A DNA stretch of 64,000 nucleotides. Source: Phosphoribacter sp964647395. GTDB taxonomy: Bacteria > Actinomycetota > Actinomycetes > Actinomycetales > Dermatophilaceae. Positions 36,605 through 47,122 of this stretch are shown piece after piece. Both the position numbers and the translations under genes were made by a program. The first letter of the stretch is position 1. Every line of letters starts with the position of its first letter. The notes below the pieces were generated by a model. It made no database searches, was not told the origin of the DNA, and saw nothing but the letters and a program-made list of their open reading frames with translations. The stretch lies in the NCBI GenBank assembly GCA_964647395.1, contig CAZYHR010000002.1, forward strand, positions 1 through 64,000, read 5' to 3'.

Positions 36605-37456
36605 ATGGCCGAGCCGGACTCGATGGTGCAGCGTTACGCCGAGGCGTTCCCGGCGCTGTCCTTCGGATCGTCCGACGACGGGATCCTCGAGTTGGTGATG
36701 AGCAAGCCGGGTCGGCTCAACGCCGCCGACCGCAGCATGCACCGCCAACTCGCCGACGTCTGGCTGACCATCGACCAGGACGACGAGGTCGAGGTCGTCA
36801 TCGTCCGGGGCGAGGGCGGGGCGTTCAGCGCCGGCGGCGACTTCGACATGATCGACGACATCATCGCCGACTTCGCCGACCGGGCCACGGTGTGGCGCGA
36901 GGCGCGCGACCTGGTCTACAACACCATCAACTGCTCCAAGCCGGTCGTCTCGGCGATGGAGGGCCCGGCGGTCGGGGCCGGGCTGGTCGTCGGTCTGCTT
37001 GCCGACATCTCGATCGCCGGGCGCAACGCCCGGATCATCGACGGCCACACCCGCATCGGGGTCGTCGCGGGTGACCACGCGGCGATCGTCTGGCCGCTGC
37101 TGTGCGGCCTGGCCAAGAGCAAGTACTACCTGCTGCTGTGCGATCCGGTGTCCGGGCAGGAGGCCGAGCGGATCGGGCTGGTGTCGCTGGTCGTCGACGA
37201 CGGTCAGACGCTGGCCAAGGCGCACGAGATCGCGTTGCGGCTGCGCGACGGGTCGGCACCGGCGATCCGGTGGACCAAGTACTCGCTGAACAACTGGCTG
37301 CGGCTGGCCGGCCCGACCTTCGACACCTCGCTGGCCCTGGAGTTCCTCGCCTTCACCGGCCCGGACGCCAAAGAGGGCGTCGATGCCCGCCGAGCCAAGC
37401 GGAGCCCGGAGTTTAGGGGACCGCGCCGACCTTCCGGTGTCGAGGCAACCACGTGA
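36605..37456 (+). CDS. Crotonase-superfamily protein without hydratase glutamates
   Basis: 283 residues; GAGGAGGAG 4 bases before the ATG at 36605 excludes the longer frame. Oxyanion segments GGAFSAGGDFDM and GPAVGAG are present. Both hydratase Glu positions are altered (VGAGLVVGLLAD; DGHTRIGVVAGD), leaving an Asp. It is therefore more likely an isomerase, thioesterase-like or C-C-cleaving member than an enoyl-CoA hydratase. It stands directly before the paa operon and shares its control region, which suggests a role in phenylacetate or related aromatic CoA metabolism. Confidence 0.75.
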   Translation: MAEPDSMVQRYAEAFPALSFGSSDDGILELVMSKPGRLNAADRSMHRQLADVWLTIDQDDEVEVVIVRGEGGAFSAGGDFDMIDDIIADFADRATVWREARDLVYNTINCSKPVVSAMEGPAVGAGLVVGLLADISIAGRNARIIDGHTRIGVVAGDHAAIVWPLLCGLAKSKYYLLLCDPVSGQEAERIGLVSLVVDDGQTLAKAHEIALRLRDGSAPAIRWTKYSLNNWLRLAGPTFDTSLALEFLAFTGPDAKEGVDARRAKRSPEFRGPRRPSGVEATT

Positions 37457-37479
37457 TACCTGCGATGAAAGGACGGGTT

Positions 37480-37510
37480 TACAGACGAACGTTCGGTCAG
37501 TAATACTGAC
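37480..37510. promoter_or_regulatory. Operator region of the paa operon
   Basis: Two overlapping signals stand about 90-120 bases before paaA. GACGAACGTTCGGTCAGT (37484-37501) has a reverse complement ACTGACCGAACGTTCGTC that follows the left half and centre of the PaaR operator known from Corynebacterium. The palindrome GTCAGTA-A-TACTGAC (37496-37510) has perfect 7-bp arms. A TetR/PaaR repressor released by phenylacetyl-CoA is the likely ligand. Confidence 0.55.
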
Positions 37511-37599
37511 AGCAAAGCACGGAGGTCCCGTGGCTTCGACGTCCCCTGCCAGTCGATCCCGGACCCACACCCTCGAACCAGGCTCAAGGAGGAGCGCCG

Positions 37600-38601
37600 A
37601 TGTACGGAGCATCGTTCGGTAACGACGACGACGCCAACGCGGTCAACAAGGACGGCACGGCCGAGCAGCAGTCACACTTCCAGGCGATCATCGACGCGGA
37701 CTCGCGCATCGAGCCCCGCGACTGGATGCCGGAGGCCTACCGGCAGACCATGATCCGCCAGATCGCCCAGCACGCCCACTCGGAGATCATCGGCATGCAG
37801 CCGGAGGGCAACTGGATCACCCGGGCCCCGAGCCTGCGCCGCAAGGCCATCCTCATGGCCAAGGTCCAGGACGAGGCCGGCCACGGCCAGTACCTCTACT
37901 CCGCCATGGAGACCCTGGGCATGAGCCGCGACGAGGCCATGGACCTGCTGCACGTCGGCAAGCACAAGTACTCGTCGATCTTCAACTACCCGGCCCTCAA
38001 CTGGGGCGACGTCGGGGCGATCGGCTGGCTGGTCGACGGCGCGGCGATCCAGAACCAGATCCCGCTGTGCCGCACCTCCTACGGCCCCTACGCCCGGGCG
38101 ATGATCCGCATCTGCAAGGAGGAGTCGTTCCACCAGCGGCAGGGCTACGAGGCGCTCTACGTGCTCGCGCACGGCAGCCCGGCCCAGAAGCGGATGGCCC
38201 AGGACGCCATCAACCGGGTCTGGTGGCCCGCGCTGATGATGTTCGGTCCGCCGGACGCCAAGTCGACGCACACCCAGCAGTCGATGGAGTGGAAGATCAA
38301 GCGGCACACCAACGACGAGCTGCGCCAGAAGTTCGTCGACATGTGCGTGCCGCAGGTCGAGGCCCTCGGGCTCACCTTCCCGGACCCCGAGCTCAAGTGG
38401 AACGAGGAGCGGGGCCACTACGACTTCGGCGAGATCGACTGGGACGAGATGTTCCGGGTCGTCAAGGGCGACGGCCCGTGCAACAAGCAGCGCATGGACC
38501 ACCGCCGCCTGGCCCACGAGGAGGGCCGCTGGGTGCGTGAGGCTGCCAACGCGTATGCCGCCAAGGCAGCGGCTCGGGCTCAGAAGGAGCAGGCGGCATG
38601 A
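37600..38601 (+). CDS. paaA: Phenylacetyl-CoA epoxidase catalytic subunit PaaA
   Basis: 333-residue alpha subunit of the diiron ring-1,2-epoxidase that attacks phenylacetyl-CoA. Carboxylate/His ligands of the ferritin-like four-helix core are in QDEAGHGQYL and CKEESFHQRQ. Perfect AAGGAGGAG before ATG 37600 indicates strong translation. First gene of the paaABCDE operon; its end overlaps paaB (ATGA). One near-copy of the window-wide word (CGTATGCCGC, 38551) lies in its 3' end. Confidence 0.96.
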   Translation: MYGASFGNDDDANAVNKDGTAEQQSHFQAIIDADSRIEPRDWMPEAYRQTMIRQIAQHAHSEIIGMQPEGNWITRAPSLRRKAILMAKVQDEAGHGQYLYSAMETLGMSRDEAMDLLHVGKHKYSSIFNYPALNWGDVGAIGWLVDGAAIQNQIPLCRTSYGPYARAMIRICKEESFHQRQGYEALYVLAHGSPAQKRMAQDAINRVWWPALMMFGPPDAKSTHTQQSMEWKIKRHTNDELRQKFVDMCVPQVEALGLTFPDPELKWNEERGHYDFGEIDWDEMFRVVKGDGPCNKQRMDHRRLAHEEGRWVREAANAYAAKAAARAQKEQAA

Positions 38602-38897
38602 GTGACAACGGAGAGCGCCGGGACGAGTGGGCCATCTTCGAGGTCTTCGTGCGGCCCAAGCGCGGTCTGTCGCACAACCACGTCGGCAGCATCCACGCCC
38701 CGGACCACAAGATGGCGCTCAAGAACGCCCGTGACCTCTACACCCGCCGGCAGGAGGGGGTGTCGATCTGGGTGGTCGCCAGCAGCGACATCACGGCCAG
38801 TTCGCCGGACGAGAAGGACGCCTTCTTCGAGCCGTCGGCTGACAAGATCTACCGCCACCCGACCTTCTACGACGTGCCCGAAGGGGTGCAGATGTGA
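38598..38897 (+). CDS. paaB: Phenylacetyl-CoA epoxidase subunit PaaB
   Basis: 99 residues, the standard size. WAIFEVFVRPKRGLSHNHVG and ALKNARDLYTRRQEG are family hallmarks. PaaB bridges PaaAC units in the complex and has no catalytic centre. Start overlaps the paaA stop by 4 bases and its stop overlaps paaC by 1 base, ensuring stoichiometric synthesis. Confidence 0.95.
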   Translation: MSDNGERRDEWAIFEVFVRPKRGLSHNHVGSIHAPDHKMALKNARDLYTRRQEGVSIWVVASSDITASSPDEKDAFFEPSADKIYRHPTFYDVPEGVQM

Positions 38898-39667
38898 TGG
38901 CGGAGGCAACCGATCCCACCGACCTGTTCGAATACGCCATCCGGCTCGGTGACGACTCGCTGGTCATGTCGCACCGCGTCGCGGAGTGGACCAGTTGGGC
39001 GCCCCAGCTCGAGGAGGACATGGCCCTGGTCAACTGCGGGCTCGACCTGCTCGGCCAGGCCCGCAACCTGCTCACCTACGCCGGCGTCGTCGAGGGCGAG
39101 GGCCGCACCGAGGACGACTTCGCCTATCTGCGCGAGGAGCACGACTTCCACAACGTGCACCTCGTCGAGCACCCGACCGTGCACCACTTCGGCCGGCTGG
39201 TCGCCCAGCTGTTCTACTACTCGGCCTACGCGGTGCCGCTGTGGCAGCAGCTGTCCGCGTCGAGCAACTCCGAGTTGGCCGAGATCGCGGTCAAGTCGCT
39301 CAAGGAGGCGCGCTACCACCTCGAGCACGCCGCGTCCTGGGTGATCCGGCTCGGCGACGGCACCGAGGAGTCGCACGCCAAGATGCAGGAGGCGCTCGAC
39401 CACTTCTGGCCCTACACCGGCGACCTGTTCGAGGCCGACGCGGTCGTCACCCGGCTGGTCGCGGCCGGGGTGGCCGCCGACCCGGCCGCGATCAAGGCGT
39501 CCTGGGACCAGACGGTCGACACGGTGCTGGCCGAGGCCACCCTGGCCAAGCCCACGGTCAACCTGCGTCAGGGCAAGGGCCGCGAGGGCGAGCACACCGA
39601 GAACCTCGGCTACCTGCTGGCGGAGATGCAGTACATCCACCGCCTGCACCCCGGAGTGACGTGGTGA
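38897..39667 (+). CDS. paaC: Phenylacetyl-CoA epoxidase structural subunit PaaC
   Basis: 256 residues, ferritin-like fold without a functional diiron site; it forms a heterodimer with PaaA. LGDDSLVMSHRVAEW and KEARYHLEHAASWV are typical. ATG 38897 forms TGATG with the paaB stop; GTG 38894 is an alternative one codon earlier. The downstream paaD start overlaps by 4 bases. Confidence 0.94.
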   Translation: MAEATDPTDLFEYAIRLGDDSLVMSHRVAEWTSWAPQLEEDMALVNCGLDLLGQARNLLTYAGVVEGEGRTEDDFAYLREEHDFHNVHLVEHPTVHHFGRLVAQLFYYSAYAVPLWQQLSASSNSELAEIAVKSLKEARYHLEHAASWVIRLGDGTEESHAKMQEALDHFWPYTGDLFEADAVVTRLVAAGVAADPAAIKASWDQTVDTVLAEATLAKPTVNLRQGKGREGEHTENLGYLLAEMQYIHRLHPGVTW

Positions 39668-40173
39668 TCATGGCGGACACCGCGGTGACGCCACGGGAAT
39701 CGCTGGATCGGGTCACCGACCCGGAGATCCCGGTGCTCACCATCGCCGACCTCGGGATGCTCCGCGACATCGTGGAGCATCCCGACGGCACCGTCGAGGT
39801 CGTCATCACCCCCACCTACTCGGGCTGCCCGGCGATGGACGAGATCCGCTCGGACATCGAGAAGGCCCTGCACGAGGACGGCTACCAGCAGGTCACCGTG
39901 ACCACGGTGCTGTCCCCAGCCTGGACCACCGACTGGATGTCCGAGGAGGGCAAGGCCAAGTTGCGCGACTACGGGATCGCGCCGCCGACCGGCCGGGCCC
40001 CCAGCGGGCCCGTCCCGGTGGCGCTGTCGACCCGGCCGCCGGACGAGCCGGTGCCCTGCCCGCGGTGCGGTGAGCCGGGCCGGCTCACCGCCCGATTCGG
40101 CTCGACCGCCTGCAAGTCGATGTATGTCTGCACCGCCTGCCTGGAGCCGTTCGACCACTTCAAGAACCTGTAA
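39664..40173 (+). CDS. paaD: Epoxidase maturation factor PaaD (MIP18/DUF59 family)
   Basis: 169 residues: a DUF59/MIP18 domain (VTDPEIPVLTIADLGMLRDI) plus a C-terminal zinc-ribbon-like part with CPRCGEPG, a single Cys (TACKS) and CTACLEPFDHFK. PaaD helps assemble or repair the iron or Fe-S centres of the epoxidase and its reductase. GTG 39664 (overlapping the paaC stop as GTGA, GGAG 7 bases upstream) is preferred; ATG 39670 is possible. Confidence 0.9.
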   Translation: MIMADTAVTPRESLDRVTDPEIPVLTIADLGMLRDIVEHPDGTVEVVITPTYSGCPAMDEIRSDIEKALHEDGYQQVTVTTVLSPAWTTDWMSEEGKAKLRDYGIAPPTGRAPSGPVPVALSTRPPDEPVPCPRCGEPGRLTARFGSTACKSMYVCTACLEPFDHFKNL

Positions 40174-40207
40174 GCACCGACTCAGCGAGGAGACGGGGAG
40201 AGCACCG

Positions 40208-41308
40208 ATGTCCACCACCACCGACGCCAGCCCGCGCAAACGCGTCGCGTTCCATGTCCTCAAGGTCAAGGAACTCGACCGGATCACCGACGACGCGGTC
40301 GCGATCACCTTCGACGTGCCCGAGGAACTGCGGGACGAGTTCCGCTACGAGCCGGGCCAGCACGTCGCGGTGCGCGCGACCATCGCCGGCGACGACGTGC
40401 GGCGCAACTACTCGATCTGTGCTCCGGCCGGGTCCGGGCGGCTGCGCATCGGCGTCAAGCGGCTGCCGACCGGCGTGTTCTCCGGCTACGCCCTCGAGCG
40501 GCTGCAGGTCGGGGACAGCCTCGAGGTGATGAGCCCGACGGGCAACTTCACCCTCGAGGACAGCGGCGGCCAGCCGCGCCACATCGGGGCCGTGGCCGCC
40601 GGCTCGGGCATCACCCCGATCCTGTCGATCCTGTCCTCGGTCCTGCAGGACGAGCCGCACAGCCGGGCCACCCTGATCTTCGTCAACCCGACGACCAGTT
40701 CGATCATGTTCCTCGAGGAGTTGGAGGACCTCAAGAACGCCCACCTGGGCCGGTTCGAGGCCTTCTACGTGCTGGACAACGAGCGGCAGGACACCGAGAT
40801 CCTGTCCGGCCGCCTGGACGCCGAGCGCCTGGTGCAGATCCTCGAGGGGTCCGGCGCGGGCAGCGTCGACGACTGGTTCCTGTGCGGCCCGCTGCCGCTG
40901 ACCGACGTGGTGCGTGAGGCGCTGATGTCCCGCGGCGTCGAGGACGAGCACATCCACCGCGAGCTGTTCCACACCAGCGCCGCTCCGCCGCCGTCCCCGC
41001 CGAAGATCGAGGGCGACGCCGCCGCCGAGGGCTTCGCGGTGACCGTCGTCCTGGACGGCCGGTCCACCGACTTCAAGCTGCAGCCGGGCACCCAGACCAT
41101 CCTCGACGCGGCCCGGGTCATCCGCGCTGAGATCCCCTACGCGTGCAAGAACGGCGTCTGCGGCACCTGCCGCTGCAAGATCACCTCGGGCTCGGTCGAG
41201 ATGGTCCAGAACTACGCCCTGGAGAAGGACGAGGTGGACAAGGGCTACGTCCTGGCCTGCCAGTCCTATCCGACCTCGGACGGCATCGTCGCCGATTTCG
41301 ACGCCTGA
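40208..41308 (+). CDS. paaE: Phenylacetyl-CoA epoxidase reductase PaaE
   Basis: 366 residues, electron donor of the epoxidase. FAD-binding barrel (RRNYSICAPAGSG), NAD-binding domain (GAVAAGSGITPILSIL), and C-terminal plant-type [2Fe-2S] domain with CKNGVCGTCRC and a fourth Cys in ACQSYP. The order FNR-NAD-2Fe2S is standard for PaaE. GGGGAG 7 bases before ATG. Last gene of the operon, followed by a hairpin terminator at 41365-41403. Confidence 0.95.
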   Translation: MSTTTDASPRKRVAFHVLKVKELDRITDDAVAITFDVPEELRDEFRYEPGQHVAVRATIAGDDVRRNYSICAPAGSGRLRIGVKRLPTGVFSGYALERLQVGDSLEVMSPTGNFTLEDSGGQPRHIGAVAAGSGITPILSILSSVLQDEPHSRATLIFVNPTTSSIMFLEELEDLKNAHLGRFEAFYVLDNERQDTEILSGRLDAERLVQILEGSGAGSVDDWFLCGPLPLTDVVREALMSRGVEDEHIHRELFHTSAAPPPSPPKIEGDAAAEGFAVTVVLDGRSTDFKLQPGTQTILDAARVIRAEIPYACKNGVCGTCRCKITSGSVEMVQNYALEKDEVDKGYVLACQSYPTSDGIVADFDA

Positions 41309-41364
41309 ACCCTCCCCGTGAGGGGCGAACCTGGCCCGCCTACTGAGCCAGACCATCGACGCCC

Positions 41365-41403
41365 CGGTATGCCGCGTGGCAGACTCGGCCTCGCGGCATA
41401 CCG
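41365..41403. terminator. Terminator of the paa operon made of inverted GGTATGCCGC words
   Basis: 12-bp perfect stem: CGGTATGCCGCG (41365-41376) and CGCGGCATACCG (41392-41403), 15-base loop, 57 bases behind paaE and in front of paaJ. No U-run. Third intergenic inverted pair of the repeated word in the window. Confidence 0.65.
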
Positions 41404-41465
41404 TTGCGCCACCAGTCAGCTGACCACACGTGACCAAATCCGGCACACCAAGAACCGAGAAGGAC

Positions 41466-42668
<1,203 letters not shown>

Positions 42669-42734
42669 CCCGACAACCACCCAATCCCTGAGCCCGCGTC
42701 ACAGACCCTCCCCCTTTAGGAAGGACCGCAACCG

Positions 42735-44045
<1,311 letters not shown>

Positions 44046-44060
44046 CCAGCCGGACCGCAC

Positions 44061-44101
44061 GGTCCCGGCCGGCCGGCGCAACGCGCCGACCGGCCGGGGC
44101 C
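44061..44101 (+). terminator. Hairpin behind paaK
   Basis: 19-bp imperfect stem, 44061-44079 with 44083-44101 (two G-U-type mismatches), loop aac, starting 15 bases after the paaK stop. No U-run, but extremely stable; probable terminator of the plus-strand paa genes. Confidence 0.7.
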
Positions 44102-44130
44102 AAAGTGCTGTTCTCCGGGCCCGTTGCGGC

Positions 44131-44182
44131 ATAGCATCCGACAATCGATGCATCGGACGGTCGGTGCATCCGGGAATCGATG
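44131..44182. promoter_or_regulatory. Possible control region of the phaB-like gene
   Basis: Contains a -10-like TAGCAT (44131-44136) and repeated words: AATCGATG at 44143-44150 and 44175-44182 as direct repeats, and TGCATC at 44149-44154 and 44165-44170. This arrangement resembles paired operator half-sites; no regulator can be named. Confidence 0.3.
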
Positions 44183-44215
44183 ACCGTGCTGCTCCCCTGA
44201 CGACAAGGACGTTTG

Positions 44216-45007
44216 ATGGCTGGGACGAAGCTCTCCGGACGGGTGGCCCTGGTCACCGGTGGCACCCGCGGCATCGGCGCGACGATCTGCCGATCGCTGG
44301 CCGGGCAGGGCGCCACGATCGCCGCGGCCTTCAGTGGCAACACCGAGGCGGCCGAGCGGTTCCGCACCGAGTTCGCCCAGCAGCACCCGGACAGCGTCCT
44401 GTCGCTGCACCGGGGCAACGTCGGCGTGGGGGATGACTGCCGGCGGATGGTCCAGGAGGTCCTGGACGCCCACGGCCGTCTGGACATCCTAGTCAACAAC
44501 GCGGGCATCACCAGCGACGGGCTGGTGCTCAAGATGACCGACGAGCAGTGGAGTTCGGTCATCGACGTCAATCTCTCCGGGGCGTTCTACCTGTCCCAGG
44601 CCGCCCTGCGACACATGCTCGACCGCGGCAGCGGTCGCATCATCTTCATCGGCTCGATTGTCGGCGACATCGGCAACATGGGCCAGGCCAACTACTCGGC
44701 CAGCAAGTCCGCCCTCACTGGGCTGACCATGAGCTTGGCCCGGGAGACGGCCTTCCTGCTCAAGCGTTCCGGCAAGCTCGATGTCGCCCCTGGGCTCACG
44801 GTCAACTGTGTCAGCCCTGGCGTCATCGGCACCGAGATGGTCCAGGCGATCCCCGACAAGATCAAGGAGAGCCTGCTGGAGGAGATCCCGCTCCACCGCT
44901 TCGGTGACCCCGAAGAGGTGGCCAGAGTCGTGCACTTCCTCGCGGCTGACGCCTCGTCCTATATCCACGGACAGGTGTGGCGTGTCAACGGGGGCAAGGC
45001 GATGTGA
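44216..45007 (+). CDS. Acetoacetyl-CoA reductase-like SDR (PhaB/FabG type)
   Basis: 263-residue short-chain dehydrogenase. TGGTRGIG is the cofactor loop, NNAGIT the structural motif, and Ser (IGSIVGDIGN) with YSASKSAL complete the Ser-Tyr-Lys triad. The PhaB/FabG group reduces acetoacetyl-CoA or 3-oxoacyl-ACP with NADPH. An insertion of about 10 residues (LLKRSGKLDVAPG) after the active-site helix is unusual for PhaB. AAGGA 6 bases before ATG 44216. With PaaJ and PhaC it would complete a PHB route; FabG-like function is the alternative. Confidence 0.78.
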   Translation: MAGTKLSGRVALVTGGTRGIGATICRSLAGQGATIAAAFSGNTEAAERFRTEFAQQHPDSVLSLHRGNVGVGDDCRRMVQEVLDAHGRLDILVNNAGITSDGLVLKMTDEQWSSVIDVNLSGAFYLSQAALRHMLDRGSGRIIFIGSIVGDIGNMGQANYSASKSALTGLTMSLARETAFLLKRSGKLDVAPGLTVNCVSPGVIGTEMVQAIPDKIKESLLEEIPLHRFGDPEEVARVVHFLAADASSYIHGQVWRVNGGKAM

Positions 45008-45072
45008 GCCCCCTAGGTTTCATGCATCCCCGCTGACGCGGCGCCCGCCGCTACCCAACGAAAGGATTCGGC

Positions 45073-45378
45073 ATGCCGCCGGTCAATCCCCACGCTGCTG
45101 AACTGCAGGCGTATTACGAGGCCATGTCGGCCAAGCGCAACAAGTTGGTCTGGCCCCTGGTCACGCTCACCTTGGTCTACTTCTTCGTCCCGACCTCGAT
45201 CGTCTACTTCACCAACTGGATGGACGGTCAGGTTGTTCCCGGCCTGAGCTGGGCGTTCCTCTACGTGTTCACCACGTTCTTCTTCGTCGTGATCCTCACG
45301 ACCTACTACCGTTCCCAGATGCAGAAGGTCGAGGCCGAGATGCGGCCGGCTGAGACCAAGACGGAGGCCGCCAAGTGA
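45073..45378 (+). CDS. DUF485 membrane protein (YjcH-like)
   Basis: 101 residues with two membrane helices (about 27-48 and 60-82) and charged ends, the layout of YjcH/DUF485 proteins that are nearly always encoded in front of acetate/solute:cation symporters. Its stop codon overlaps the symporter start (GTGA). Probably an accessory subunit or stability factor of the symporter. Confidence 0.88.
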   Translation: MPPVNPHAAELQAYYEAMSAKRNKLVWPLVTLTLVYFFVPTSIVYFTNWMDGQVVPGLSWAFLYVFTTFFFVVILTTYYRSQMQKVEAEMRPAETKTEAAK

Positions 45379-46994
45379 ACACCGGCCAGATCAGCCCATC
45401 GGCTGCCATCATCTTCGTCGCCCTCATCGGCGTCACCCTCTACATCACCTACTGGGCGGGCAAGCGCAACACCTCGGCGGCCTCCCACCTGGTCGCCGCC
45501 GGCCAGATCACCGGCCGGCAGAACGGCGTCGCCATCGCCGGTGACTTCATCTCGGCGGCCACCTTCCTCGGCATCACCGGCGCCATCGCGCTCGGTGGTC
45601 TCAACGGGGCCAGCACCGGCTTCTTCCTCGCGGCATACATCCCGATCGCCTACCTGCTGACCATGCTGCTCATCGCCGAGCCGCTGCGTAACCTCGGCCA
45701 CTTCACCCTCGGTGACGTGCTCGCGACCCGCTTCCCGGGCAAGAACGTCCGGGCCGCCATCGCGGTGGGCTCGGTCGTCCTCTCGCTCATCTACATCACC
45801 GCGCAGTTCGTCGCGGCCGCCAACCTGCTCAAGCTGCTGTTCGGTCTGCCCTACTGGGGCGCCGCCGCGGCCATCGGCATCCTGACGACGATCTACACGC
45901 TGTTCGGCGGCATGCTCGCGACGACCTACATCCAGATCGTCAAGACCGCCATCCTGCTGTTCTGCGGCGCGATCCTGCTGTTCCTCATCCTGGTGAAGTA
46001 CGGCTTCAACCCGCTGAGCCTGTTCCAGGAGGCCGACAAGATCTTCGCCTCCGACGGGGCCAAGGGCCTGCCGACGGCGGCGACGACGCCAGTCCATCCG
46101 ACGCCGATCAAGCAGTGGGACAACTTCAGCCAGACCCTCGGGCTGACCCTCGGTGTCCTCGGGCTGCCGCACGTCATGATCCGCTTCCTCACCGTCAAGG
46201 ACGGGCACAACGCCCGCACCTCGGCGGTCACCGCGATCTGGATCTTCGCGTGCTTCCTCATCACCCTGCCGGTCCTCGGCTTCGGTGCGTCGGTGCTCGT
46301 GGGCCGCAACGACATCCCCGCCGGTGGCACCATCGCGATGCCGCTGCTGTCCTTCGAGCTCGGCGGCGACCTGCTGCTGTCGTTCGTCTCAGCGGTGACC
46401 TTCGCGACGATCCTCGCGGCCCTCTCCGGCCTGGTCATCGCGACCTCCGGGGCCGTTGCTCACGACATCTACGGCAAGCTGCTCAAGGACGGTCTGGTGA
46501 CCCCCGAGAAGCAGTTGCTCGTGGCTCGCATCGCCACCGTCGGCGCGGCGACCGTGTCGCTGTTCATCTCGCTGCCCCTGGCCACGGTCAACATCGCGTT
46601 CTTCGCGGGTCTGGCCATCGCCATCGCGGCCAGCTCCAACCTGCCGGCGCTGCTGTTCACCATGTACTGGAAGAAGGCCACGGCCACCGGCCTCACCGTC
46701 GGCATGTGGACCGGACTGGTCGTCGCGGTCGGCATGATCCTGCTCAGTCCCACGGTGCCCTGGTTCGCGAGCAACCCGGCCAGCGCCCCGGTCCAATTGA
46801 CCGGTCCAGCGGTCATCTCCATCCCGGCCGGGTTCCTCGTCATGGCGTTGGTGTCGATGATGACCCAACCCAAGGGCGAGGCGGCCACCGAGCACGCCGA
46901 TCGGTATGAGCGGGTCCGCTTCCAGTCGATCACCGGCATCGACCCGAGCGACCCGAACAGCCTGCCGCCGTCGCTGCGGGTGGCCTCGCACTGA
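45375..46994 (+). CDS. Sodium:solute (acetate) symporter, ActP-like
   Basis: 539 residues, about 13 membrane helices, SSS family. GDFISAATFLGITGAIALGG is the characteristic early helix of ActP/MctC-type carriers, and FMTQPKGE-like residues near the C-terminus are typical. It imports acetate or other short monocarboxylates such as propionate or pyruvate. GTG start. The position after phaB-like and DUF485 genes suggests feeding of acetate into acetyl-CoA and storage polymer. Terminator follows at 47050. Confidence 0.87.
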   Translation: MNTGQISPSAAIIFVALIGVTLYITYWAGKRNTSAASHLVAAGQITGRQNGVAIAGDFISAATFLGITGAIALGGLNGASTGFFLAAYIPIAYLLTMLLIAEPLRNLGHFTLGDVLATRFPGKNVRAAIAVGSVVLSLIYITAQFVAAANLLKLLFGLPYWGAAAAIGILTTIYTLFGGMLATTYIQIVKTAILLFCGAILLFLILVKYGFNPLSLFQEADKIFASDGAKGLPTAATTPVHPTPIKQWDNFSQTLGLTLGVLGLPHVMIRFLTVKDGHNARTSAVTAIWIFACFLITLPVLGFGASVLVGRNDIPAGGTIAMPLLSFELGGDLLLSFVSAVTFATILAALSGLVIATSGAVAHDIYGKLLKDGLVTPEKQLLVARIATVGAATVSLFISLPLATVNIAFFAGLAIAIAASSNLPALLFTMYWKKATATGLTVGMWTGLVVAVGMILLSPTVPWFASNPASAPVQLTGPAVISIPAGFLVMALVSMMTQPKGEAATEHADRYERVRFQSITGIDPSDPNSLPPSLRVASH

Positions 46995-47049
46995 CCCAGG
47001 CAGACCAGCACCACAGCTCCATCAGCACGACTGATCATCAGCACGACGC

Positions 47050-47080
47050 AGGGGCCCCCGGCGATCCGCCGGGGGCCCCT
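47050..47080 (+). terminator. Strong terminator behind the symporter gene
   Basis: Perfect 14-bp stem 47050-47063 with 47067-47080 (AGGGGCCCCCGGCG and complement), 3-base loop atc. Marks the end of the accessory block, 31 bases before the dapE -10 element. Confidence 0.85.
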
Positions 47081-47110
47081 CGCCCTGCGCCGCCCGGGGC
47101 CACGCTGCCT

Positions 47111-47116
47111 TAGGGT
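47111..47116 (+). promoter_or_regulatory. Probable leaderless -10 element for dapE
   Basis: TAGGGT, 6 bases before ATG 47123, placing the transcript start at the A of the start codon. The start codon itself is part of a copy of GGTATGCCGC (47120-47129). No Shine-Dalgarno of quality is present. Confidence 0.45.
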
Positions 47117-47122
47117 GACGGT

